From Daldinia sp. FL1419 (lineage: Eukaryota > Ascomycota > Sordariomycetes > Xylariales > Hypoxylaceae): DNA of 64,000 nucleotides. Shown here piece after piece: positions 1 to 10,049 of this stretch (its first letter is position 1; each line of letters begins with the position of its first letter). The notes below the pieces were generated by a model, which ran no database searches, was not told where the DNA came from, and saw nothing but the letters and a program-made list of their open reading frames with translations. The translations under genes and the position numbers were made by a program. The stretch lies in the NCBI GenBank assembly GCA_025201765.1, contig MU623457.1:6012-70011 (forward strand). The letters are read 5' to 3'.

Positions 1-87
1 AGATACCCCGATTTGGGCCACTTCCTTTCGGGGTTGCAACTTTTTTCGGCTTTTTTTTTTTTTATATGCAATTTTACACTTCTTAAT

Positions 88-118
<31 letters not shown>

Positions 119-1167
119 AAGGACGAAAGTAGCTGCGATAATTGGCGTTCGTTTGAAGATTTTCTTCGGATTTATGTTCCTTGCTATGCTATTAACTGTT
201 GTGAGAAGTGTATATCGCTTAGTCAAACTACATGAAGGGTATAGTGGCGAACTTATTAGGGAGGAAGGATTATTTATTGGCTTGGAGGGAGTATAAGTAT
301 GATCTCTCTTAGGATTACAATATGCTACCTAATATTGAGGTAGGCTTTTTGTTGTGTCATTCTACTGTCTCTCCATTGGCCATCCCGGGTTAGTGTTCAA
401 AGACAGCATAAAAGATAATTTGGCAACTAGTAGTGCGGATGATGTGGAATTATCATAAGGGCCTATGCGTTATATTAATGCGCTGAAGGATGAAGATGCA
501 ACGGAGTTAAAAGCTGTAGTAGGTTGAAAGGGGCATTCTATTTGTTGCCCCTAAAGTCATAGATTTGATTTGTGAATATATTTATCAACGAGCTAATGCC
601 AATGTATTATTGAAAAGGTATTATTTAGAATATTGGCTAATATGTTCTTCTTAGATTTATGAATTACCTATATCATATCGCAACAGGTTCCGTATATTAG
701 TTCGGGATATAAACGCCTATTGTCTCTCTTAATTGTTAAGTCTAATAAACGACTTAATTGAAAGAAACCTTTCGCAAAGACACAATGCTATTATCAATCT
801 ATGTCCCTATTTTCTCCGCCTACTTTTTACAATTATCATACCAAATCAATTTACAATGTTAAAACTCAATTTCTTTGATTATCTTCGCATTCAAAGCGAA
901 CACAAGGTTATGCGGAATCATCACCAAGAGACGGGACGTCAATGGCATTGTCTGGCGAATAGCTCAACGAATAAAAACAATCAACACATTCTCCATCAAT
1001 GATAAAACAGGAGATCCGTGTCGAATATATATAGTATCTTTTCAAACACTTTCAGAGATATTTATCAAACTGAGAATCAGACAAGAAGTTTCTACCTAGT
1101 CAGTATCTAAACCACAATTAACTCTGCATCTGAATCTATCAGTAGGTAAATCACATCCTTAGACACC
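1..1167. other. AT-rich non-coding stretch with homopolymer tracts
   Basis: I see no supportable gene here. The stretch begins with a run of T at 51-63 and a run of 27 C at 92-118. The remaining open frames are short, lack good codon patterns and overlap each other on both strands. Confidence 0.5.
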
Positions 1168-1449
1168 ATGAGCTCTAACAACCCCTCTCAAAGAGTTTTC
1201 GAAATGATTTGCGCTACGGGCGAGGCGAGTGTAGATTTCTTCAATCAACGAAGCCAAACACACCCTCCTCCCCCAAAGGATGAGAAAGAGAAAAGCCCCT
1301 TTAAGCCAAACAGCACTGGTGGTGATACTTTTATGGGTGCCCCGGAACATCCGGTTACAAAAAAGTAAGTAGGACTAAAACTACAATAGAACTCAAAGGG
1401 GTTATGGAATTTTCTCAGGATACAGCCAGCTGAGGCTTGCAGAGCATAG
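1168..1449 (+). CDS. Small hypothetical protein, two exons
   Basis: I do not recognise this protein. The ATG at 1168 opens a frame that runs into TAA at 1366-1368, but that TAA lies inside a strong donor (GTAAGT at 1365). Splicing to the acceptor CAG at 1416-1418 removes 54 nt and continues in frame to TAG at 1447-1449, giving exons 1168-1364 and 1419-1449 and about 75 residues. The protein is hydrophilic, with a Pro/Lys-rich middle (HPPPPKDEKEK), no signal peptide and no membrane segment. The 5' flank ends in CACC before the ATG, a good fungal start context. The length is short enough that chance cannot be excluded; a single-exon 66-residue reading is the alternative. Confidence 0.35.
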
Positions 1450-1832
1450 TTCTGTTGACATAACACTAGGTTAGGTAGTTTAAATAATAATATCTAGCTT
1501 CTATTACTCCAACTTTATCTTTCGGCTATGTTGACCTACAGTCATCTTCGACGTCTTTAACTTATCTCAAACTTACCCTCAATCCAAAGAAGTGCCTAAA
1601 TACCTACGTTTCCAGCGGGGTTTTGCCTTTCTTAAAAATGATATCGCATTATGTAGTATTTTAAGGATTTGTTTATCCAGATGGTAGCCTTTTATTTACC
1701 TCCTTTTTCGCTTAGGAGCTTAACTCCTTGGCGTTGGTCTAAGTCTCCTTCACGACAAACCCATCACGCTCGTCGAAGCCTGATGTAGAATTGTAGGATT
1801 CCCTATGAAACTCTCTTCTCCAAGATGTCTAT
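1450..1832. other. Intergenic stretch, nothing recognised
   Basis: No gene or repeat is supportable here. It lies between the small hypothetical gene and the 3' end of the decayed hydrolase. Confidence 0.4.
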
Positions 1833-2269
1833 TTAGAACTCCACCACATCGTCCATCCCAGTCGGAATATTAAACCAATGTCCTCTGTTAGGGTATTCTT
1901 TCCATTCAACTCTTGCACCAAACCAAAGTAGCGTATCTCTTAGTTCTCGGCCTTTATGTACTAGGACGAGAGGGTCATCAGCGCAGTGCTCGAGTAACAT
2001 TGGCGTTTCCTAGACGAATGGCGTCTCTCATCCCAGCAAGAGTACGGCAAGCAAATGGGCACCTACACGAAAAACCAGTGAAGGCGCCGAGTCTCCCTCC
2101 CGCTGCCAGGGGGGATATCTAGATTAAATAAGACGTGGGCGCACGTCGCGCCGCCCATACTAAGGCCTGGCAGAATAATGCGGTCCCAGCGGCCTCCAAG
2201 CAGGGCTGCCGCGGCCGTGAAGGAAGACGACAGTGTGAGCATGCGGTTTTGAAGGCTGGGCAGTTGCAA
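1833..2269 (-). pseudogene. Decayed alpha/beta-hydrolase (acyl-protein thioesterase / carboxylesterase type)
   Basis: Three pieces of one serine-hydrolase C-terminal half follow each other on the minus strand in different frames. The first (2269-2100) holds GRWDRIILPGLSMGGAT, with the nucleophile elbow G-x-S-x-G. After a frame change near 2100 comes LGAFTGFSCRCPF. After a second change near 1980 comes ADDPLVLV, the acid loop, and then GHWFN (about 1864-1884), the catalytic His, ending DDVVEF and TAA at 1833-1835. The order Ser-Asp-His and spacing match the phospholipase/carboxylesterase family. The N-terminal half is not seen upstream, so the gene is truncated as well as frameshifted. It is very unlikely to be functional. 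Confidence 0.75.
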
Positions 2270-3972
2270 AAGGGATATTTAGGGATGTCATTATAAAAGA
2301 TAAATATGTTCAGTCGCTTAGGAATAAATACACGGTAGATAAAAACGGTCTAAAAGTTGATATATCAACGTTTTGGGGGCGGGGGGGGGGAGGGTTTGGG
2401 CAAACCTGAGCGCGGGAGTCTGATAGGGGACTGTGTTTGCGTGTGTTTGTAGCTTTAAAATCTAAGAATTCGATAGTTACTATTAACCAAACCTAGGCGG
2501 TATTTACACTTGGTACCTAGGTAATTATGTATATCTAAAGTAAGAGTTATCTACCTAGAGGTAGGTATGTAATAAATTTTGAACTTTACTATTCCCATTT
2601 CTCCTTTTCAGCAGGAATCTTATACAAACAAGTTTCTGAGCTCTAACAGTTTATATACCCCGCACGTGGATAGGTAGTGCTTCTGGAAGCCTATTGGTAC
2701 GTTTTAGCGCACTTATTAGTTATCTGAATAGGTACATTATGAGGAATGCTACGCTTTGATTAAAGAATTGTGTAAATTTCAATATTTAATCTAAAATAGA
2801 TATGTTCCCTAATTATACACTTATAAGTACCTTTATTAATATTTTATAGTATTTCATAAAGTTTCTTCCATCAATTGCCCGCCTTTTCAAGCATCTTGAA
2901 AACGTTGGAACAACTTCTTATTGGCATATTAGGTAGTTTGGGTACATACAAGGTACCTAGCCCACGTATAAGGAGAATAGGGACAAATTCCATCTGATCG
3001 AACAACATGGAGCCTGAGAAAATTATTTCTACTATGATTCAGCACGTATATCTGTTATATCTTTCAATAAAATTGATAATGTTTTATATTTTCAACTGTA
3101 CAACCACCATTATGCAAGTAGTTACCTAGGATAATAAATTCACATCTACCTCCACTCCTGACGCCTTGAATCAGGCAGCTAAGGTATTAAAGTAAGTGGC
3201 ATATTCTATAGGAACCCTCAGCCCCTGTTCAGTTATGTTTGTCCCATAATCGTTTGTTTCTGCCAATATCAAATCAAGATGAGATTCACCATAGAGCTAT
3301 GATAGCCCGAATCTATGAACATCTGGTCCAAAAGTCTTATTCCGTATATCGGTTAATATTATCTCTTTCAGAATCAATCGATACCCTATAATGCACCCAA
3401 TGCCTATGAAAAATAAGTCACGATGAAGTATCGCTGTCTCCAACTTGACTATTTACCCAAAGGGCCTATGACTTTCTATATAACTCCTTTATAAAAGCTA
3501 AGAGATACCGGAGGGCCTTCGGGTTAGTATAGTAATATATTGCATGGGGTTAAGCTACCTACAGTATTACACATAGTTATCCCTAAACCATATATAACAG
3601 TGGAATCCTTAATCCGGTCGTGTGTCATCCGAGTAGTTGGATTTGTCATTGTCGTCTGGGGCTAATGCAGCTCGACGGCTATGCAAAGACGGAATATGTC
3701 GCACTACTACCTTGACCAACGTCCTATTTACACCTACATGGCATGCCCCACATTCAGCGGCCTCGGGGACGGAATCCGATCGTAGGTTCTATCTCTGGGA
3801 AATCTATTAATAAGAGGTGCTTGGTAGGCGTATATGTAAGGCCTATCTTACAAATGCAGTATATCATATAATACAAAAAGTCTCTTGGGCCTGAAGATAT
3901 CAAGGTTCTTTCTCTGATCCCGTAACTTCCGACTTGGTACTTCATCGATATCAACACAAGAGGATCGTGAGA
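2270..3972. other. Intergenic stretch, AT-rich, with TACCTAGG repeats
   Basis: No gene is supportable in these 1.7 kb. A G-rich run lies at about 2373-2391, and copies of the TACCTAGGTA-type palindrome occur, for example at about 2512-2525. Short frames here have no recognisable motif. Confidence 0.5.
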
Positions 3973-5026
3973 ATGACGGCTCCCTTTCCATGCCCAACGC
4001 CGACATGGCACAATAACACTTACGCGGCTATCTCTCCAAAACGACCTGAACTGAGCGCCGCGGGGAAGACAGTTGTGATTACCGGCGCTGTGAGCTTAAT
4101 CCAACCGGTTTTGCATTTTACCCTCTAACACTGATATCATCTATAGGCGGGTAGCGTTGGCCGCGAGACTGCGCTCGCGTTTGCCGAAGCTGGAGCTTCT
4201 CTCATCGTACTCCTAGGCCGCACTGAGGAGACAATCAAGCAGACAGCTTCCGCACTACCTGACTCCGTCCCTTGTCAGACATTTGCGGTAGACATCACCC
4301 AAGAGGATACGCTCCAACGTGTTGCGGAAACGGTAGGCACTTGGGATATTCTTATCCATACTGCCGGCTACATGTCGACCCCAGGCCGTATCGCCTCCTC
4401 GGAGACGAACGAGTGGTGGCAAAGCTTCGAGGTAACGAACTAGCTATCCATATTGTTTTCACATTGTGGCAGCAGATCAACTGACATCGCACTAGACCAA
4501 CGCAAAAGGCACATTCCTCAGCATCAAAACCTTCCTACCTACCGCAAACAAGACACACGCCACCATCCTAGCCCTCAACACCGGCGTCGTCGCACTACCT
4601 AGTGTGGCCTTACCCGGCCTCTCCGCTTACGTGGCATCGAAACTCGCCGAGACCAAGATAATCGAGTTCCTAGCCTCCGAGGAGCCGAACATCTTCTCAG
4701 CGACGGTGCACCCAGGCCTAATCGAGTCGGATATTTTCCGGAAGAGCGGTGCCAAGGCGGAGGCCGTGCCCTTAGATAAACGTAAGTTGTGCCAGACAAT
4801 TTCTATCTCGTCGCAGAAGTCGCCGACTAACACCTCACATGTTTAATTAGCTCAACTCCCCGCCCATTTCATGGTATGGCTGTCTAGCCCAGAGGCTAGC
4901 TTCCTAAAAGGCCGAGCTGTGTGGGCCAATTGGGATGTCGAGGAGCTGAAGGGGCAGGCTAATGCTATAGAGTCAGGCATCCAGTTTACAAGCGGTATGA
5001 ATGGCTGGCCGTTTTCAGCTACGTAG
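3973..5026 (+). CDS. Short-chain dehydrogenase/reductase (SDR), four exons
   Basis: Predicted NAD(P)-dependent oxidoreductase of the classical SDR fold; substrate unknown. Exons are 3973-4089, 4147-4431, 4496-4781 and 4851-5026, giving 287 residues, normal for the family. The dinucleotide-binding loop reads TGAAGSVGRETALAF at residues 37-51, a variant of TGxxxGxG. DIT and HTAGYMS follow, then the active site SAYVASK with Tyr179 and Lys183. The C-terminus GWPF is common in fungal SDRs. The usual catalytic Ser 13 residues before Tyr is not present; the strand reads ALNTGVVALPS, so Thr163 or a shifted residue may substitute. The start at 3973 is chosen because the upstream alternative at 3934 only adds a basic, non-conserved tail. 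The gene is convergent with the minus-strand gene ending at 5841. Confidence 0.85.
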
Positions 5027-5840
5027 TAGGAATATACTACACTTATATGTTTAATTATAACCGTCGTCAAGCACAGGGTAATCATCAGGATAGGTTTATT
5101 AGAAAAGTACATCAGAAGTTTAGTGGCGACTGGTCCGTGAGCGTGAGCCTCCGTAAAAACGCTATGTACCTTGTCACCCTTTTACCTACCCCTTAATTAC
5201 TTATATCTCGACAAGGCTCCTATAAAACTAATCATCCCCAGCAATGAGATATAAAATATACCAAGTATCTAGATCTTCTTGAAAAGTGTACTCGAGAGCG
5301 ATTAAGGCTAAGCGTTTACAGTTCATTACCTGTCAATCGAGTGTGTTGCTACAGCCACAGTTTGCAGGGGCCATACAGTTAACTCACCTAGGGAGTATGA
5401 ACTTGCCTCTCAATAGGCACCAACCAGGGACAAGAGCAGAACTCTTCCATTGTAAGAGTAATATCAACCAGGCCATGGTTTATCTAATCAGTAATGACTG
5501 TATTGCACCTAACATGATAACAGGAATCGAAGCCAGATTCCTGAGCGCACACTTGAATGAGAACAACGGGCAAGTAGGTCATCTAGAGCATCGTACACAC
5601 ATCGTGCTGAACCAAGCCAAGCAATATTCGCAAATCGCAGGACTGTTTCCATGCGTAGGTTAAGTACCTACTAAAGTAGAAGGACCTCGAACTATCATAA
5701 GGGAGGATCTGCAAAAACACTACTCCTAAAGTAACGAGAACCAACCCTCAGTAAACCTAACTCCCCGCCAAAGCTTGACCGTAACCAGTGAAGAAACCTA
5801 TCCCTAAACACAAATTGCGAAAATACACCAACGGAGTTTC
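5027..5840. other. Intergenic stretch between convergent genes
   Basis: An open frame at 5286-5663 (+) begins with GTG, has its first ATG only a third of the way in, and matches no family I know. I do not call it a gene. The rest probably holds the 3' untranslated regions of the two convergent genes. Confidence 0.4.
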
Positions 5841-7836
5841 TCAAAAGCCCATCATCGCTGTCCATATCTCTTTCTCCATCTTCAAAACCGCGCGATCATT
5901 GGTGAGAGCCTTCTCAAGGCTAAGTTGGCGGTTAATAAATCGCCCCTGGCAGCTGCGGGAGGAAGAAGGTGTGCCTATAGCACCCACACCGGGTAAGGCG
6001 ATCTCGGGAACGCCAACAAAGATAACAAGATCATCGATGGGTCGCGGGGTGGGAGGTATGGCAGGCCGGGAACTCATATAGGTAGGTTTCGAGGGCCCAT
6101 GAAGAAACGGGCCGCCTTTCGATCGAGTCATCGATTGAGGCTGAACAGTCGGGTGTAATCCTGTGTTACCAAAACCCTTTCCAAAAGCGTTTACGCGAAC
6201 GGGGCCTGCCTAAGGCTGCGGCGTAGTAACGGAAGCTGTTGATCGAGGTTGGTTCACGCCAACTGCTTTAGGAATATAGAACCCATCTTCACTTTCGTCG
6301 TTTACTCCTTGGCTTGGTACGGACGCCCAGACATTGCTACGGAGCGTAGTAGGTGTGAATGCAGGGTTCATGTCAGGCATGACTCTATCAGAGTATCGAG
6401 GGTGGATGGGTCCCCGAATCCTAGTATGATGGACGGAATCAGATTGCAGTCGTAGGGCTTGCTTGGTCTTAAGCATTGGTGAGGAAGTCATGCTAGGCAG
6501 TGCTGGGGAAGGATTCTCTGTAGAGTTGGGTACGCCATCAGTTGGCGCAACATGATTGTCACATTGGCAAGTTGAACCCTCCGATAAGTTGGAGCTCTCC
6601 TGATTCGCGACTTCAAGTTCACTACCATCTCCAAAAATGCGTCCCAATGATGGAAGGCCCGAGGTGGATGTCTTAGCATCCCATAATCCCTATGATATAG
6701 CTAGTTAGTACTAGTACCGGAAGATAAAGTAGCCAAATAGCTTACCTGACCCTGCAGGGGATCAGTTACGAGCCCACCAGACATCATCCATAAGTCACTC
6801 TGGGGATCTCCAGCGATCACTCCCTGTTGGTCAAAAACAACACTAGAGTCGTCGATATGATTTTGGACAATTTTATCCAATCGGCGTCTTTCTTTAAGCT
6901 TTCCTGGGTCAATGGCTTGAGTAGGCTGGATAGAAGTTGACTTGCTAGCTGTAGTATGGTTTACTACAGAGTGTAGATACTGATGTTGAAAACCCCCGCC
7001 TAATCCTTGCTCATCGCGATACACAGCCTCAACGTTGTGTTTCTCGGATGACCCGTGACCCTTGGCTCGGTTTTGGACAAACGGCATCTCCTAGCTGTCG
7101 TTGTTGTCGAACCAATTAAGATTTCCCCAATCCGAACCCATTAGGGGGTTTGTCGAGGAATCAACTTCATCGAAAGCGTTCTCTTTGCGCCTCTTGCCTG
7201 AAGCATCACCATTTTCCTCGGACTTTCTCTTTTCACCACATACCTCTTTGCTAATGGATCCAGATTCGGGGGGAGATCCGCTTAGTGCCGGATATTGAAG
7301 AGGCTCTTTGGGGATCTCTGAAAGTGGCAATTGCATCGAGAATCCTTCGTCGTAATCCATCTTTCCTGCTTCTCTCTTGTCAATCGTATTCGACTTAGGA
7401 CCTTTGTGTGATTCTGGCTGTCGTCCAAGATGTTCCTTGAACCTGGAATCCACCCAATCGATGAATACCTAGTGTTGTATGATTCTTTTTCCTGTCTAGA
7501 AAAAGAATATCTTTTGCAAAAATTTTCCAGACGTGAAAGCTTCCCCACGTGCCGGTTTTCCTTCTTTTCTAAACGTTACAGACCTTGAAGTAGCTTTTCT
7601 CTCGGCAACCAGTCGTCTGGGGAGATGTGTGTTTTCTTGACCCCACACAGAAGCCTTTTGTCAAGTCTTTTACGCTTTAAGATGAGCTTGTCGGTTTTAC
7701 TCGACAATATGTAGAGTTCTTCAGATAACGGGGGCTGCACAAACTTGGACTTTGTGATTTTGCTAGAAAGAGATCTTGTTAATGAATTCCAAACCTTTTT
7801 AATGTAACTACCCGCGTTAAATTTTGACGGCTGCAC
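5841..7836 (-). pseudogene. Hypothetical gene interrupted by two in-frame TAG codons
   Basis: I do not recognise the protein. Reading from ATG at 7836, exon 1 (7836-7580) joins exon 2 at 7442 through an intron 7579-7443. A textbook intron at 6745-6690 (GTAAGC donor, TACTAAC branch, CATAG) joins to 6689. The same frame stays open from 7442 to 6746 and from 6689 to 5841 except for single TAG codons at 7093-7091 and 6212-6210, with coding-like sequence on both sides. The product is hydrophilic, Ser/Pro-rich, with a basic N-terminus and a Lys/Arg cluster (KRKSEENGDASGKRRK) that could be a nuclear localisation signal. Either the gene is broken by two nonsense changes, or undetected introns ending in TAG remove them; a possible phase-0 donor GTAAAC lies upstream of the second. 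The intact upstream part alone would be a 205-residue protein. Confidence 0.55.
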
Positions 7837-8671
7837 TACTTCGAGCTAGAAATCACCATCATCCATTCACCTATATATAAAATATGAAAGAGGTTGGGGG
7901 GGTAGTGCCCGCATATACTGAAGACATGGCTTTGTGATTAAAGCTCCAGATGTGGTAGAGGGCATATCAAATACAGAATCATATTCCGTTAGAGGTATGA
8001 GATGATCTACTTACCTGTATGTTCCCAGAGTTGTACTGGAACTCTTGACGTCCAATGATTGATCCTGTAAGTTGCAGATTGTAAATTGCAAGTTCCAGGC
8101 TGCAGCTTACCTTGTAAATAAGTTGAAAGGTAAGAGCATGTAATAGGTAAATGCTACTGGGTTTTAATCATTTCGAAACCGTTAAATGCATACGGGTACA
8201 TATATCATGTATTGGATAATACGTACGTATGTACATACATAATATTTACCTACCTGCCTACCTACCTACCTAGGTACCTAGGTAGGTAAGTATAATTGAT
8301 GTCATCGTGCACGGATTGGATGGATCTTATCAAAATGCCTTTCGGTAGCACAGTAATACAGTACCGATATCTTATCAATCAACTCTAGACCCGAACCGAC
8401 TATACACCCCTGTAAGCGTACCTATTTTAGCAATATCAGACAATTGAACCTCGGCTCGAATCGTTGGATCATGTGGGTCTTGGTATTCCTAATACGGGAT
8501 ACTAATAAGTTGCCCATCTTTGTCGCATTTCAAGCTCCGAGATCCAATCGGTCCCGGTGTTGTTATTTGCAGACTCTTTATAAACCTACCTAGGTGCCTA
8601 TGCAACATTCATCTACACGCCTCTCTACATAATTCTGATTAGACAAACTTCAAGCCTAAGCATAATTGAAA
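7837..8671. other. Divergent intergenic region with TACCTAGG tandem palindromes
   Basis: This region separates two divergently read genes and should hold both promoters. A dense array of TACC/TAGG units lies at 8247-8290. No gene is visible. Confidence 0.55.
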
Positions 8672-9721
8672 ATGAGTAGCCCAGGAGCCGGATTCGAATA
8701 TCCTCCCACCGAGGTATCGTGGACAAAGCGCGATGTTTTGCTGTTTGCCAACACCATAGGCTGTACTTCTGACGAGCTTCACTTCCTTTACGTTAGTTTG
8801 GCTTTCCGTATAACTAACCTGTAATCATCATAGTGCCCTAACAATCTAGCAGGAGCTCGACCCTAACTTCTCAGTATTCCCGACCTACCCAGTCATCCTC
8901 CGTAAGAACTACCTTGCGAGCTAATCGTAACGTAAACGTACGCGTCTAACACACACGTAGCTTTCAAAAAGGACCAGCAGGAAGTTATCGACTTCTATGC
9001 TGCTCAGAAGGCAATCAAGATCCCTGGCGTTCCCGACTTCGATGCGCGACGAGTCGTAGACGGTCAGCGACTTGTCCAATTCCTCAAGCCTCTCCCTACG
9101 ACATCGGCCGGCCGAAAGTTCGAGATCCGAACCAAAGTCCTCGGCGTATACGACAAAGGGCGACCGGGCTCGGTCGTCGAGATTCAGCAGGATCTGGTAG
9201 ACGCCGGATCAGGTGAAGTCTACACGCGCGCTATCGGCAGCTCGTTCTACGTGGCACAGGGCAACTGGGGTGGTCCCAAGGGGCCCGCCACCGAGAACTT
9301 CCCCCCACCTAAGGACAAAAAGCCCGACGTTGAGTTTGAGCACCAAACCAATGCGCAGACGCCCTTGCTATACCGACTGAACGGCGACTACAACCCGCTT
9401 CATGCGCACCCAGAGCCGGGTAAGAAGATGGGGTTTGGTGGCGTCATTATCCACGGTCTTTATTCGTTTAACTGGGCGTGTCACGGTCTACTACAGCATT
9501 TGGGGGGTAGCGATCCTGCCAACATTAAGGAGTTCCAAGCCCGTTTTGCCAGTCCCGTAAGGCCTGGGGACAAGTTGGTCACGTCTGTGTGGAGAACGGG
9601 ACAGATGAAGGGAGAATGGGAAGAGATTAGATTCGAGGTCAAGGTTGCTGGTGGAAAGGTCTGTTTGAGTAACGGCAGGGCTTTGATGAAAGTCGTGGGA
9701 GAGGCCAAGAGCAAGCTATAA
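8672..9721 (+). CDS. MaoC-type enoyl-CoA hydratase 2 / hydroxyacyl-CoA dehydratase
   Basis: Predicted (R)-specific enoyl-CoA hydratase, which adds water to trans-2-enoyl-CoA in fatty-acid beta-oxidation, probably peroxisomal. Exons are 8672-8791, 8853-8901 and 8961-9721, giving 309 residues. The C-terminal half carries the hydratase-2 signature YRLNGDYNPLH at residues 194-204, with the catalytic pair Asp199 and His204, followed by GFGGVIIHGL. The N-terminal half fits the degenerate first hot-dog domain of the family. The protein ends AKSKL; SKL is the canonical type 1 peroxisomal targeting signal, seen directly at the terminus, which supports peroxisomal location. Unlike FOX2, it is a stand-alone hydratase without dehydrogenase domains. 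The next gene starts 328 nt downstream on the same strand. Confidence 0.92.
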
Positions 9722-10049
9722 GCGACGTTCTCATTTGGATACTATTATAATCCTTGGAAGATGGCAATTCCGTATTTGTAAAATGAATGCCTACCTATAG
9801 GTATAGTACTTTGTCATGTTAAAATACCATTTCTTCGACTCGATGGGTGTTCCGATGGTGGTGTGTAACAAGCGCCCCTGTGACGCGGTAACATTGTCCA
9901 GTAACAAATAAAAATAATAAAAATTGTTGCCTGATCCAACTCTCCATATATTTATATTCTGTACGCCGCCAACCACATCGAATAGTCTGCAAAAGTAAAC
10001 ATGTTTCATAGTTATTAGTTAATGTCATTATTGCGACAATACTGTCACG
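9722..10049. other. Intergenic spacer
   Basis: This spacer should hold the hydratase 3' end and the promoter of the tubulin cofactor gene. I see no other feature in it. Confidence 0.5.

Noticed and set aside
5286..5663. 125-codon plus-strand frame between convergent genes
   Set aside because: It begins with GTG, has a late first ATG and shows no motif; likely untranslated sequence.
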